Source: Pseudobdellovibrionaceae bacterium
GTDB taxonomy: Bacteria > Bdellovibrionota > Bdellovibrionia > Bdellovibrionales > UBA1609
Length of the DNA: 64,000 nucleotides
Direction: 5' to 3'
Assembly (NCBI GenBank): GCA_947444305.1
Contig: CANEZP010000008.1
Span: 22,682-86,681, forward strand
Below the pieces are notes generated by a model that made no database searches, was not told the DNA's origin, and was given only the letters and a program-made list of their open reading frames with translations. Shown here one piece after another: positions 43,642 to 53,333 of this stretch (within the stretch, counting starts at the first letter, position 1; each line of letters opens with the position of its first letter). Position numbers and translations under genes: made by a program.

Positions 43642-46359
43642 TTAGTGCGCTTTGCCCCGCTCTTGAATGGCCGCCTGCGCCGCGGCCAACCGGGCGATCG
43701 GAACGCGGTAAGGAGAACAACTTACGTAATCCAAACCGACGCGGTGAAAGAATTCGATCGAGGCGGGATCGCCGCCATGCTCGCCGCACACCCCTAACTT
43801 AATATTAGGAGAAGTGGCGCGGCCCTTTTCGATCGCCATCTCGACGAGGGCGCCCACGCCTTTTTGATCGATGGACTGAAAAGGGTCCGCGTCAAAGATT
43901 CCCTCGCTGACGTAGGTGGCGAGAAACCGCCCCGCATCGTCGCGCGAAATTCCCAACGTCGTTTGCGTCAGATCATTGGTGCCGAAACTAAAAAACTGCG
44001 CGTGCTCGGCAATCTTGTCCGCCTGAAGGGCCGCGCGCGGCAGCTCGATCATCGTGCCGATCAGAAATTCGAACTTACAGTTCTGCTCCTGTTGAACAAG
44101 CAATACTTCTTCTTGAATCTGAAGTTTAAGGCGTTTCAATTCAGCTTCGGTCGCGACCAGCGGAACCATGATCTCGGGCACGAGCGCATCGCCCTTGCCG
44201 ATGACCTCTACGGCCGCTTCGGCGATCGCGCGCGCTTGCATGCGGTAAATTTCCGGGTACGTGATGGCCAGCCGGCAACCCCGGTGACCGAGCATGGGAT
44301 TCAACTCTTTAAGATTCCGGATTTTGTTGCGCAGTTTATCGGCCGAAGTGCTGATGCGTTTCGCGAGCTCCGTGATTTCTTCGTCGCCATGCGGGAGGAA
44401 TTCGTGCAGCGGCGGATCGAGCAAACGAATCGTGACGGGAAAACCCTTCATCTCTTCGAACAAACCGACGAAGTCCGCGCGTTGCATGGGCAATAAACGA
44501 TCGAGTGCTTCGATGCGCTCTTCGGTTGTTTCGCTCATAATCATTTCGCGCATGACGTCGATGCGCTCGGCGCCGAAGAACATATGTTCGGTACGGCAGA
44601 GACCGACGCCTTCGGCGCCGAACTTGCGCGCGACGGCCGCGTCTTTAGGTGTATCCGCATTGGCGCGCACGCCAAGCCGGCGTTTTGAATCGGCCATTTT
44701 CATGAGCCGCGCAAAATAGTCGTCAAGTACGGGATCGATCGTTTTGACTTCGCCCATGAAAATTTCGCCGGTCGAACCGTCGAGGGTGATCATGTCCCCT
44801 TCTTTAAGAACGTAACCTTTTACTCGCATTTCTTTTTTACGGTAATCGACGTCGATGTCGCCGCAGCCGGCGACGCAAGTCTTGCCCATACCCCGCGCGA
44901 CGACCGCCGCGTGCGAAGTCATCCCGCCGCGGGTCGTGAGAACACCCTGCGCCTTCACCATGCCTTCGATGTCTTCGGGGCTGGTCTCGATGCGGACCAA
45001 AATTGTTTTCTTACCGTTTTCGGCCCACGAGACGGCATCTTCACTCGAGAAAACGATCGCGCCGGTCGAACCGCCCGGACTCGCGGGCAAGCCTTTCGCC
45101 AACAAAGTTTTGGTGCCGTTGGGATCGAGGCTGGGGTGTAAAAGTTGATCGAGGCTCGAGGCGCTAATGCGCAGGATGGCTTCGTCGTTCGTAATCAACT
45201 TCTCGTCGATCATTTCGCAAGCGATGCGTAACGCGGCCTTCGCGGTGCGCTTGCCGTTGCGCGTTTGCAACATCCACAGTTTCGATTTCTCAATCGTGAA
45301 CTCGATGTCTTGCATGTCGCGGTAATGCGCCTCGAGTTTTTTGTACACTCGAACGAGGTCGTCGAACGCCTCCGGCATAAGTTCTTCGAGAGATTTTGTG
45401 CCTTTTTCGAGCGCGTCGATCTTGGTTAAGGAATTCGGCGTGCGGATGCCCGCGACGACGTCCTCACCTTGGGCGTTAATCAAAAACTCGCCGTAGAACG
45501 CTTTTTCGCCCGTCGAGGGATTGCGCGTGAACGCCACGCCGGTCGCGCAATCGTCACCCATGTTGCCGAACACCATGGACTGCACGTTGACGGCCGTGCC
45601 CCAGCTTGCGGGATAGCCGTACATCGCGCGGTAAGTTTGCGCACGGGAGGAATTCCAGCTTTTAAATACCGCGGAGATCGCGCCCCAGAGTTGGTCAAAC
45701 GGATCAACCGGAAAACTCTTGCCCGTGGTTTCTAAAATTTGTTTTTTATATTTTGCGCAGAGAGTTTTGAGGTCCTCGGCCGTCATCTCGGTATCAAGCT
45801 TGTAGTGCTTGGCCTCTTTGATGTCTTCGAGCACGACTTCGAGCAGAGAGGTGTTCATGCCCATCACGACGTTGGAATACATCGACAGGAAACGGCGGTA
45901 AGAGTCCCAGGCGAAGCGCGCGTTGTTGGCTTGGCGGGCAAGTCCTTCAACCGTTTGGTCGTTTAGACCGAGGTTGAGAATCGTATCCATCATGCCGGGC
46001 ATCGAAGCGCGCGCACCCGAACGGACGCTAACGAGCAAAGGATTCGCGACGTCGCCGAACTTTTTGCCGAGCAGTTTTTCAACTTCGGCCATGGTTTCTA
46101 AAACTTTTTTCTTTAAGGCTTCGGGGAGTTTTTCGCCGTTGTCGTAGAAGGCCTGACAAACTTCCGTCGAGATCGTGAAGCCCGGAGGGACCGGTAGCCC
46201 GAGCGAAGTCATTTCGGCAAGGTTCGCGCCCTTACCGCCTAAGATGTTTTTCATCCCGGCGTTGCCTTCGCTCTTTCCGGCGGAAAAGAAGTAGACGAAT
46301 TTATCGGGCATCTTCACTTCGGTACCGGACGATTTGCTCACACGTGTTACTTCCTTCAT
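43642..46359 (-). CDS. ppdK: Pyruvate, phosphate dikinase
   Basis: 905 residues, full length. N-terminal ATP-grasp domain (YFFSAGKSEGNAGMKNILGGKGANLAEM), swivelling phosphohistidine domain with GGMTSHAAVVARGMGKTC (catalytic His), and C-terminal PEP/pyruvate TIM barrel with GLCRTEHMFF, FSFGTNDLTQTTLG and KLGVCGEHGGDP (catalytic Cys). Interconverts pyruvate + ATP + Pi with PEP + AMP + PPi. RBS GGGAG. Confidence 0.97.
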   Translation of the reverse strand: MKEVTRVSKSSGTEVKMPDKFVYFFSAGKSEGNAGMKNILGGKGANLAEMTSLGLPVPPGFTISTEVCQAFYDNGEKLPEALKKKVLETMAEVEKLLGKKFGDVANPLLVSVRSGARASMPGMMDTILNLGLNDQTVEGLARQANNARFAWDSYRRFLSMYSNVVMGMNTSLLEVVLEDIKEAKHYKLDTEMTAEDLKTLCAKYKKQILETTGKSFPVDPFDQLWGAISAVFKSWNSSRAQTYRAMYGYPASWGTAVNVQSMVFGNMGDDCATGVAFTRNPSTGEKAFYGEFLINAQGEDVVAGIRTPNSLTKIDALEKGTKSLEELMPEAFDDLVRVYKKLEAHYRDMQDIEFTIEKSKLWMLQTRNGKRTAKAALRIACEMIDEKLITNDEAILRISASSLDQLLHPSLDPNGTKTLLAKGLPASPGGSTGAIVFSSEDAVSWAENGKKTILVRIETSPEDIEGMVKAQGVLTTRGGMTSHAAVVARGMGKTCVAGCGDIDVDYRKKEMRVKGYVLKEGDMITLDGSTGEIFMGEVKTIDPVLDDYFARLMKMADSKRRLGVRANADTPKDAAVARKFGAEGVGLCRTEHMFFGAERIDVMREMIMSETTEERIEALDRLLPMQRADFVGLFEEMKGFPVTIRLLDPPLHEFLPHGDEEITELAKRISTSADKLRNKIRNLKELNPMLGHRGCRLAITYPEIYRMQARAIAEAAVEVIGKGDALVPEIMVPLVATEAELKRLKLQIQEEVLLVQQEQNCKFEFLIGTMIELPRAALQADKIAEHAQFFSFGTNDLTQTTLGISRDDAGRFLATYVSEGIFDADPFQSIDQKGVGALVEMAIEKGRATSPNIKLGVCGEHGGDPASIEFFHRVGLDYVSCSPYRVPIARLAAAQAAIQERGKAH

Positions 46360-46417
46360 TGCTTAACTCCCCTGATCTTGAGCCCTGAATTCTTAACTTT
46401 AAATTTTTTAACTAAAT

Positions 46418-46467
46418 CCCCCACACTCTCCCGGGAGTGGGGGGCGCCCCCAGCAGTGGGGAGCGCC
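46418..46467. other. Two adjacent GC-rich hairpins after the glycyl-tRNA synthetase gene
   Basis: Stem 1 (46418-46444) is CCCCCAC...GTGGGGG with a mostly paired interior; stem 2 (46443-46467) is GGCGC-CCCC/GGGG-A-GCGCC and abuts the stop codon of the synthetase gene. Read on minus, the second hairpin met is followed only by ATTTAGTTAAAAAATTT, so termination may be weak. They separate it from ppdK. Confidence 0.65.
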
Positions 46468-46468
46468 T

Positions 46469-47806
46469 TTAGAAATCCCTGAGTTTGTCTTGCACGTAAT
46501 TTTTGAGTTGATCAATCGCGACGCGGTCTTGTGACATTTTGTCGCGGTGGCGGACCGTCACCTTCTTGTCCTCGAGTGTTTCGAAGTCGATGGTTACGCA
46601 AAGGGGCGTACCGATTTCGTCTTGGCGGCGGTAGCGCTTGCCGATCGAACCGGTTTCGTCATAGTCCGCGTCCATGTCGAGCGCAAAGTCGTCGCGCAAT
46701 TTATTGCCGATCTCTTGGAGCGGCGGTTTCTTAGACAGCGGCAAAAAGGCAATTTGCACGGGCGCGAATTCAGGTTTGAAACCCATGACGACGCGAACGT
46801 CGCCGCTCGCTTCACCTTCGGCGGGCGGGCTAACTTCTTCGCGATAAACGTCGCACAACATAGCCAACGCCAAACGATCGCACCCGACCGCCGTTTCGAT
46901 CACGTACGGAATATATTTTTCTTTATTGGCTTCGTCGAAGTACTCAAGCTTTTTGCCCGAGAACTGCTGGTGCTGGGTCAAATCGAAATCCGAACGGTTG
47001 TGAATGCCTTCGATTTCGTTCCAGCCGAAAGGAAATTGGTATTCGACGTCGACGGCGGCGCGCGCGTAATGCGCGAGCTTGTCGTGTGGTTTGAAGCGCA
47101 ATTTATCTTCCTTGAAACCGAGGCGCGTGAAAAAAGCGCGGCGTTCGTTCTTCCACTTTTCGAACCATTCGACGTCGGTGCCGGGCTTGACGAAGTATTG
47201 CATTTCCATTTGTTCAAACTCGCGCGTGCGGAAGGTAAAATTGCCGGGCGTGATTTCATTACGAAACGACTTACCGATTTGCGCGATGCCGAACGGAATT
47301 TTTTTGCGCATGGAGGTCGCCACGTTTTCGAAATTGACGAAGATACCTTGCGCCGTTTCGGGGCGGAGGTAGACGACGGCGGAAGAGTCCTCAACCGGGC
47401 CCATGAACGTCTTGAACATCAAATTGAAGTTGCGCGCTTCGGTGACGTCGGTGGACTGGCACTTGGGGCAAGTCACCTTACCGTTCACCAACTCGGTGTC
47501 GGCGCGGAAACGATTGCGACACTTTTTACAGTCGACCATCGGATCGGAGAAACCATCGATGTGACCCGAGGCCTTCCAGACCGTGGGATGCATGAGGATG
47601 GAAGCATCTAAACCGACGATGTCTTGACGACGGGTCATTGCCTTCCACCACGACATTTTCACTTTGAATTTAAAATTGGCGCCGAGCGGACCGTAATCCC
47701 AGCAAGAGTTCAAGCCCCCGTAAATTTCGCTACTCTGAAAAATAAAACCGCGGCGTTTACATAGCGAAACCAGCGTGGACAAATCTTCGAGATACTTCAC
47801 CGTCAC
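46469..47806 (-). CDS. glyS: Glycyl-tRNA synthetase (single-chain class II)
   Basis: 445 residues from GTG 47806, chosen because CAGGAG lies 6 nt upstream; the longer ATG frame runs through that site. Class II alpha2-type: [20 protein letters not shown], motif 2 [21 protein letters not shown], a Cys4 zinc insertion (DCKKCRNRF...[10 protein letters not shown]), [14 protein letters not shown], and the C-terminal anticodon-binding domain ([10 protein letters not shown]). Charges tRNA-Gly. Confidence 0.95.
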   Translation of the reverse strand: MTVKYLEDLSTLVSLCKRRGFIFQSSEIYGGLNSCWDYGPLGANFKFKVKMSWWKAMTRRQDIVGLDASILMHPTVWKASGHIDGFSDPMVDCKKCRNRFRADTELVNGKVTCPKCQSTDVTEARNFNLMFKTFMGPVEDSSAVVYLRPETAQGIFVNFENVATSMRKKIPFGIAQIGKSFRNEITPGNFTFRTREFEQMEMQYFVKPGTDVEWFEKWKNERRAFFTRLGFKEDKLRFKPHDKLAHYARAAVDVEYQFPFGWNEIEGIHNRSDFDLTQHQQFSGKKLEYFDEANKEKYIPYVIETAVGCDRLALAMLCDVYREEVSPPAEGEASGDVRVVMGFKPEFAPVQIAFLPLSKKPPLQEIGNKLRDDFALDMDADYDETGSIGKRYRRQDEIGTPLCVTIDFETLEDKKVTVRHRDKMSQDRVAIDQLKNYVQDKLRDF

Positions 47807-47920
47807 TTGTTGCTCCTGAGATGGATGTAGATGAGGGTTACCCTCAACGCCAAACGGAGTCAATTTTAGAGGCGGTTTTGAAGTTTTGAATCCCGAAAGC
47901 CGGAACTTAGAAAGCGGCTT

Positions 47921-48334
47921 TTAAGAAAGCTTAGAAACTTTGTAGCTTTCCCATTGGGTTTTGATGGCGCCGAGCGCCGCGTTCATGAACGCGTGCGAAC
48001 TTGGATCGGAACGCTGCAAGGATTCCCGATGCGCCTGCTCCACACGCTCCATTGAACTGCCCGCGGGGAGCCCCAGCACCTCGTAGGCATCCCATGTTTC
48101 TCCGTTGTAGTTGAACACGACATTGAGCGGGCGCTCTAGCATTTCCATAGGTTTCACTCGTTCGGGTGGTTGCGCACCCTTTAATTTCGGTTCCTCGGTC
48201 CGGGGGCCTTTGTTCGAGGCGAGCGAAGCCTGGCTTTCGCGGTCGCTTCGCATCTTCAATAGCATGCCTTTGCGCTTGTTCTTGCGCATGATCAGCAGCG
48301 CCGCGATGAAGAATGCGGCGGTGTAATAAAGCAT
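47921..48334 (-). CDS. Membrane-anchored protein with degenerate J-like domain
   Basis: 137 residues from ATG 48334; the frame extends 31 residues further but no better start is evident. One N-terminal membrane helix (MLYYTAAFFIAALLIM), a basic stretch (RKNKRKGMLLKMR), a linker, then about 50 residues that look like the start of a DnaJ domain (WDAYEVLGLPAGSSMERVEQAHRES). The HPD motif is absent (RSDPSSHAF at that place), so stimulation of DnaK is unlikely. Divergent from the Mrp/ApbC gene. Confidence 0.55.
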   Translation of the reverse strand: MLYYTAAFFIAALLIMRKNKRKGMLLKMRSDRESQASLASNKGPRTEEPKLKGAQPPERVKPMEMLERPLNVVFNYNGETWDAYEVLGLPAGSSMERVEQAHRESLQRSDPSSHAFMNAALGAIKTQWESYKVSKLS

Positions 48335-48444
48335 TATATCTTTCGGTTGCACGACGGCCCCTAGCCCCTTTAGAAAATGGTAACAGTTCGCGTTTAAAAA
48401 AGGTACTACCTGGCCCAACTGACCCAAGGTACGAGGAGCACGCT

Positions 48445-49230
48445 ATGAACCCATTCCAACAACAAGCCGCCATTCCGGGTGTCGCAAAAATCATCGCCGT
48501 GGGCAGCGGCAAAGGTGGAGTTGGAAAAAGCACGGTTTCCGTAAATCTTGCGGTTGCCTTGCGGGATCGCGGGCTAAAAGTCGGGCTGCTCGACGCCGAC
48601 ATTTACGGCCCTAGTCTCCCCCGGATGCTCGGCGCTTTAAATCAACGCCCTGAAGTGGGCGAAAACCAAAAAATCCAGCCGATCTCGCGTTACGGAATCA
48701 AAACCATGAGCCTCGGTTATCTCGTCGACGAGAACCAAGCGGCCGTCTGGCGCGGTCCGATGCTTTTTAAAGCGATGGACCAATTTTTTCGCGACGTGGA
48801 GTGGGGCGAACTCGATTACCTCGTGATCGATCTTCCGCCCGGTACCGGCGATGTCGGATTGACCATGGCGCAGAAAGTTCCGGTTCACGGTGCGCTGCTG
48901 GTTTGCACTCCGCAAAACGTGGCGCTCGCCGATGCTAAAAAAGCCATCGATATGTTTGAACGCACGAACGTTCCGTTGATGGGAGTGGTGGAAAATATGG
49001 CTTACCTCAACGGGCCCGGCGGCGAAAAAATTCAGCTCTTTCCCCGCGGGGAATTGGACGGCTTTTTAGACGTAAAAAAGATCCCCAAATTAGCGCAAAT
49101 TCCGTTCTATCCCGAGATTGGTTTAAGCTCCGAAGCCGGTGTTCCCGTCTCAGAAAGTCACTCCGGCGACGAACAAGCCGAGGTTTTCAATCAACTGGCC
49201 GCGCGCGTAGTGGCCGCAACCCAGATATAA
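48445..49230 (+). CDS. Mrp/ApbC/NBP35-family P-loop ATPase without CxxC
   Basis: 261 residues from ATG 48445 (RBS GAGGAG). Deviant Walker A GSGKGGVGKSTVSVNLA, GLLDADIYGPSLPRML, LVIDLPPGTGDVGLTM, and VVENMAYL. In Fe-S carriers of this family the last motif is followed by a cluster-binding CxxC (MSYFxCPxC). Here it is NGPGGEKIQLF with no cysteines, so cluster binding as known is unlikely. The N-terminal MIP18/DUF59 domain is also absent. Confidence 0.85.
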   Translation: MNPFQQQAAIPGVAKIIAVGSGKGGVGKSTVSVNLAVALRDRGLKVGLLDADIYGPSLPRMLGALNQRPEVGENQKIQPISRYGIKTMSLGYLVDENQAAVWRGPMLFKAMDQFFRDVEWGELDYLVIDLPPGTGDVGLTMAQKVPVHGALLVCTPQNVALADAKKAIDMFERTNVPLMGVVENMAYLNGPGGEKIQLFPRGELDGFLDVKKIPKLAQIPFYPEIGLSSEAGVPVSESHSGDEQAEVFNQLAARVVAATQI

Positions 49231-49505
49231 TCGCGCTGGGACAGTCCATTCTCAGATAGAGACAACCTTCCGTAATTATTGAGATTTATGAGTAAAGCGC
49301 TGGTAAATTTGCGCGCTGCGCATTATTCTTTACTTAGAAGCACGGAAGGGGGACATAGATGTCCAAATTGCCAAAGGAATGGCTACTCGATCCGCCCCCT
49401 AAGTGAAGGGCGTGGACTGAGTAGCTAAAACATTGCGAAAGACTCTCAAGGACCTAACCATAGGAGATTTTAGAGAGACATTTGTTCAATGGTTGTTTTC
49501 TTTCT
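49231..49505. other. Structured non-coding region upstream of the riboswitch
   Basis: No gene. Contains GGACA/TGTCC hairpin (49351-49355, 49360-49364), a long stem GCTACTC...GAGTAGC (49382-49388, 49419-49425) with inner GCCC/GGGC and TCC/GGA pairing, and CTCTC/GAGAG (about 49443-49476). It may be a separate structured RNA or a long leader of the riboswitch transcript. Confidence 0.5.
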
Positions 49506-49592
49506 TTTGCTAAGGGCAAACCATCTGAAAAGGTGGGACGCAAAATCACGGGGCTAACGTTTTTAAGGAGATTACGCCGGCCGGATTGCCAG
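49506..49592 (+). ncRNA. Cyclic-di-GMP-I riboswitch (GEMM-I), orphan
   Basis: Contains the GEMM-I core in order: AAGGGCAAACC, a GAAA-type P2 loop (ATCTGAAAAGGT), GGGACGCAAA, then CGGGGCTAA, the P3 helix (ACGT...ACG) and CCGGCCGGATTGCC closing P1 (GGCAA with TTGCC). No plus-strand gene follows; after an extra stem (GGGCCTA 49600-49606 with TAGGCCC 49634-49640) comes a terminator, then the tail of a minus-strand gene. It therefore resembles the stand-alone merRNA reported from Bdellovibrio, a highly expressed c-di-GMP-binding RNA. Confidence 0.88.
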
Positions 49593-49637
49593 AAGAACTG
49601 GGCCTAGCAGCTTTTTACGGAAAGTAACGACTGTAGG

Positions 49638-49667
49638 CCCGCGTAAGGGACGACGCGGGTTTTTTTT
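49638..49667 (+). terminator. Intrinsic terminator of the orphan riboswitch RNA
   Basis: CCCGCGT, 8-nt loop, ACGCGGG, then eight T. The first three bases (CCC) are shared with the preceding GGGCCTA/TAGGCCC stem, so the two stems compete and could respond to ligand. Confidence 0.9.
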
Positions 49668-49696
49668 GCTTTTTTTTGCCGGATCTCGGCACATCT

Positions 49697-51535
49697 TTAC
49701 GCTGATTTTTTCTTACGTAAATAAAAACTATCTACCATAACCTGGCGAATCTGATCTAACGTGCCGACGTAATCCGCGGCTTCACGCTCGATAGCCTCTT
49801 TCGGCATTCCGTAAACTACGCAGTCTTCTTCGCTCTGGGCCACGCAATACGCGCCTTCTTTACGAAGGAAACGTAAACCAAGTGCGCCGTCGCGGCCCAT
49901 CCCCGTGAGCAGCACGCCCATGATGTCCACCTTCAGACCCAAAGCCGAGTTGAACATAAAGTCGACGCTGGGCCGGTGACCGTTAAACGCGGGTGCGGTT
50001 GAGGTCACGAGGGTCAGGCCTTCGCGCTCTTCCGCGATGCCGATGTGATAGTCGCCTTGCGCGAAATAAAGATGGCCGGGCAAAAGTTTCGTGCCGTTGA
50101 TCATCAGGCCCATTTTCAAGCCGGAGAGTTCGCACAAACGCTCGGCCAACGCGAGCGTAAACTTAGGCGACATATGTTGCGTGACGAGGACCGGCGGACA
50201 GTTGGCGGGCATCTTAGCCAAAACTTTTGCCAAAGCCTGCGGACCGCCGGTAGAAGCCCCGATCATCACGATGTCGGGCGCGCGAACGGCGCGGGTTCCG
50301 CCGACCTTCACGTTTTTGGGTGCGCTACGTGAATGAGCGCGGATCAAATCATTGATGATCCCCTTGAGAGTCAGCGGATTAGCGCGCATTTTTTCTTTGT
50401 CGAGGTAATCTTGCGCGCCCATGGCAAGAATGTCGGCCACTTCTTTGGGACTGGCCTGCGCTTCCGAGAGCACGATGATGGGCGTACGCAAACCTTCGCT
50501 ACGCTCCATCTGAATCCACTTTTCGCCGGGCATATCGGGCATACGTGTTTCGACGGTGATCAAATCGACTTCGTTAAAATTCAAATAGGTGGTCGCTTCG
50601 CTGGCCGTACCGACTACGATCGAATCGAAACCCATCTCGGTAAATGTCTTTTGGTAATGGCGCCGGATCGCCGCCGAGTTGTCGAGCGATAGAATGCGCG
50701 GCATACCCTGCCGCCCCTGCCGGTCGGTATCCTGACCACGTTTCGTGTACACGGAGTGACCCCGCTGGGTCAGCCCGAACTCGGGCGCTTGAATCGCTTC
50801 GCTGTGCCCGAGCATGAGGTATCCGTCGGTACGCACGTTCATCAAAAGATTTTGGACGACCTTCGAAACCGTTTCGGGCGAAAAATAAATGAGCACGTTA
50901 CGGCAAATACAAACTTGAAACGGCCCCTCGGCCTGTAACAAGCTGCTGCGCAAATCGAATTGCCGGAAGGAACAACGGCTACGAATTTCTTTGGTGAGCG
51001 TAAAGAAGTCGGAACTCTTCCCGCTGCCTTCGAGAATATGATTCTTGTAGCGCATGACGTGAAAGCCCATTTGCTTTTTGGGATAAACCGCACGCTCGGC
51101 CGCCGCTAAAGAAATGGCGTCGATGTCGGTTCCGATCACTTTGTATTCGAATTTGGGGTGAACGCGCCGGAACTCCTCGAGCACCAAGGCGAAGGAATAA
51201 ACTTCCTCGCCGGTCGAGCATGCCGCGCACCAGACTTTAAATACTTCATCTTTTTCGAGAGCGCCCAAAAGGATTTCTTGGAAAGCGACGAAATGCGGAT
51301 TTTCACGAAACCAGGAAGTCGTGTGGATCGTCAGGCTGGAAACCAGATGCGCGAATTCGGACGGAGTGTTTTCAACGTGCTTAAGATAGTCGACGACGCT
51401 CGCGATTTGTAGCTCGCGCATCCGCCTCTCGACGTTATTGATCAAGCTGTCTTGCCGGCTATCCGCGGTGGGCGTCGCGCCGGTCAGCTCTTCGATCAAT
51501 TTATATATAAGGTGCCGCTCCTGTTCCGAGATCAT
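49697..51535 (-). CDS. CheR-REC-CheB fusion: chemoreceptor methyltransferase and methylesterase
   Basis: 612 residues with three parts. CheR (1-270): N-terminal helical domain, AdoMet motif AACSTGEEVYSFAL, TDIDAISL, CRNVLIYFSPET. Receiver (about 280-400): RILSLDNSAAIRR, then DLITVETRMPDMPG, where the phospho-acceptor Asp is Glu (E329), and QDYLDKEKMR. CheB (about 418-600): catalytic Ser in MIGASTGGPQAL, His in VTQHMSPKF, Asp in LLTGMGRDGALG. Writer and eraser of receptor methylation are thus in one chain, and the receiver should not be phosphorylated normally. Last gene of the cheY operon. Confidence 0.93.
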   Translation of the reverse strand: MISEQERHLIYKLIEELTGATPTADSRQDSLINNVERRMRELQIASVVDYLKHVENTPSEFAHLVSSLTIHTTSWFRENPHFVAFQEILLGALEKDEVFKVWCAACSTGEEVYSFALVLEEFRRVHPKFEYKVIGTDIDAISLAAAERAVYPKKQMGFHVMRYKNHILEGSGKSSDFFTLTKEIRSRCSFRQFDLRSSLLQAEGPFQVCICRNVLIYFSPETVSKVVQNLLMNVRTDGYLMLGHSEAIQAPEFGLTQRGHSVYTKRGQDTDRQGRQGMPRILSLDNSAAIRRHYQKTFTEMGFDSIVVGTASEATTYLNFNEVDLITVETRMPDMPGEKWIQMERSEGLRTPIIVLSEAQASPKEVADILAMGAQDYLDKEKMRANPLTLKGIINDLIRAHSRSAPKNVKVGGTRAVRAPDIVMIGASTGGPQALAKVLAKMPANCPPVLVTQHMSPKFTLALAERLCELSGLKMGLMINGTKLLPGHLYFAQGDYHIGIAEEREGLTLVTSTAPAFNGHRPSVDFMFNSALGLKVDIMGVLLTGMGRDGALGLRFLRKEGAYCVAQSEEDCVVYGMPKEAIEREAADYVGTLDQIRQVMVDSFYLRKKKSA

Positions 51536-51543
51536 CTTTCGCC

Positions 51544-53235
51544 TTAATCACGGGTTCCGGTTTTACGGAAGCTAGGATCATCCGCGCTAAAATCATCCGG
51601 ACTAGCGGTCGCTGACGACCCGCTCTTTTGCGAAATATTTCTTACGAGGGAAACCATTCGCTCTTCGCTGACGTGATCGCGCGAAGGCTGGTGCTCGGCC
51701 GTAGGTCCGGCGCCGTCCGCCGATTCACGCGATTGTTTCGCGAATTCAGTACTGGTGACGTAGGCGCTGATCCCGACCGTTACCGCGCGAACGCTGTGGC
51801 TCAGCTGACGGACTCGTTCGGCGATCTTAAACATTTGCTCGGCACCTTTCTTATTGTGCAAAGCCGTTTCGTCCATTTGATCCATGGCGCGCGCGGTCTG
51901 TTCGACGCCACCCTCTTGCTCAAGGGTCGCCTCCCCGACTTGGTTCACCTTGTCCGAGATCGTGACGATCTGCTTAGCGATCTCGTTGAATCGCTTAAGC
52001 GCTTCGCCGCTAACTTCTTTACCGTCGCGAACGCGCTCTTGTACCGCTTCTACGATTTGCGCGACCCGCTTTTGACTATCGGCTAGCAATTGGTCGATTT
52101 CTTTTGAGGCACTACCGCTCATTTGCGCAAGCTTTCCTACTTCCTCGGCCACGACCGCGAACCCGCGACCGTACTGCCCCGCGCGCGCCGCTTCGATCGA
52201 CGCGTTGAATGACAGGAGCTGCGTTTTAAAGACGATGTCGTTGATGATTTGCGTTTTCTCTTTGATCGCGTGAATGATTTCTTCGAAGCTTTGCAGTTGC
52301 GAGTTGGCTTGCTCGATCGCGACCATCGAGGCTTCCATACGGTTCATGATCTGGCTGCCGTCGACCGTCTTGTCGTTAACGGTCGCGGTTAGGTTTTGCA
52401 CTTCGCGTACGTGATTTGCCGTTTGCGAAAGCATGCTACGGATCTCGGCGATGCTGGCTACGGTCTGTTGAACCGCGGCCGACTGCTGACTCGAAGCGCT
52501 CGACAAGTTTTCGCTCGCGTTTTTAAGCGTGACCGAGGTTTCGTCGTTACGTTCGGTAAAGTTGTACAGGTCGGATACGAACCGGCCCATCTCATCGTCG
52601 AGCTTGCGGGTCATCATCCAGATGTAAATCGCGGGTACGAAAAGCGCCGCGAAGGCCACCGGTACGAGCAAGAAGAACAACGAACGGATCAGATTCTGCA
52701 GGTCCTCTTCCGCGCGGCCGACGATCTGGGTCGACAACTGGTTCAACTCGCTGCGAATTTCCTTAAGAACGTTCGCTAAAGAGTCTTGCTTAGCGACGGC
52801 CGTGTCGAATCGATTGTCGGCAAAAGCGGCGGCGGCATCTTTACCGAGTTGATTCGCCTGCTCAAAGTTTTTGCCCATCTGTTTGATTTCGCTCAGCCAA
52901 GCTTGATCGACGTTTTCTTTTTCCATCTGCTTGATGACCGTGAAAAAGGATTCGTTCGCGCGGCGGATACTCTCAACTTGTTGCGAAGTGCCGCTACCCT
53001 TGCGCGCGAAAATCAAATCGATGTTCGACGTCAACTGCTCAAGGGCTAAGTTCATGTCGAGGAAGTGGCGCGCGTTTTTGCTCAATTCGACGTTTGTTTT
53101 CTTCGCCGAATCTTGCGCCTTTAGGATCGCGTAGAGCGACAAGCCGGAGAGTACAAATACCGCGCACACGACGATGAGCAGAGCCCGGAAGATGCGTACG
53201 CGTATTGTGTTTTTAGATATCGCCAATTTGATCAC
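51544..53235 (-). CDS. Methyl-accepting chemotaxis protein
   Basis: 563 residues from GTG 53235 (RBS GAGGGG). First membrane helix 16-40, periplasmic helical sensor about 41-185, second helix about 185-210, then the signalling coiled coil. The tip that binds CheA/CheW is [20 protein letters not shown] followed by [16 protein letters not shown]. The sensor is a short four-helix-bundle type; the ligand is unknown. The C-terminal tail is disordered and lacks a CheR-docking pentapeptide. It is cotranscribed with the CheR-REC-CheB fusion 8 bp downstream. Confidence 0.93.
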   Translation of the reverse strand: MIKLAISKNTIRVRIFRALLIVVCAVFVLSGLSLYAILKAQDSAKKTNVELSKNARHFLDMNLALEQLTSNIDLIFARKGSGTSQQVESIRRANESFFTVIKQMEKENVDQAWLSEIKQMGKNFEQANQLGKDAAAAFADNRFDTAVAKQDSLANVLKEIRSELNQLSTQIVGRAEEDLQNLIRSLFFLLVPVAFAALFVPAIYIWMMTRKLDDEMGRFVSDLYNFTERNDETSVTLKNASENLSSASSQQSAAVQQTVASIAEIRSMLSQTANHVREVQNLTATVNDKTVDGSQIMNRMEASMVAIEQANSQLQSFEEIIHAIKEKTQIINDIVFKTQLLSFNASIEAARAGQYGRGFAVVAEEVGKLAQMSGSASKEIDQLLADSQKRVAQIVEAVQERVRDGKEVSGEALKRFNEIAKQIVTISDKVNQVGEATLEQEGGVEQTARAMDQMDETALHNKKGAEQMFKIAERVRQLSHSVRAVTVGISAYVTSTEFAKQSRESADGAGPTAEHQPSRDHVSEERMVSLVRNISQKSGSSATASPDDFSADDPSFRKTGTRD

Positions 53236-53259
53236 GAAGAATCCCCTCGGTTTTTGCCG

Positions 53260-53265
53260 ATTATA
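53260..53265 (-). promoter_or_regulatory. -10 box of a possible MCP promoter
   Basis: TATAAT on minus, within TATATATAAT, about 25 bp before the GTG start. No good -35 is seen. The gene may also be reached from the cheY promoter. Confidence 0.35.
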
Positions 53266-53333
53266 TATAGGTATTCTTCGGATTTACGCCGGCGGCGCAT
53301 GAGCGGTTACGGACCTTGGTGCAGTCCAGGACT

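Noticed and set aside
46547..47611. 354-codon plus-strand frame
   Set aside because: Exactly antisense to the glycyl-tRNA synthetase gene; a GC-driven shadow with no RBS or recognisable domain.
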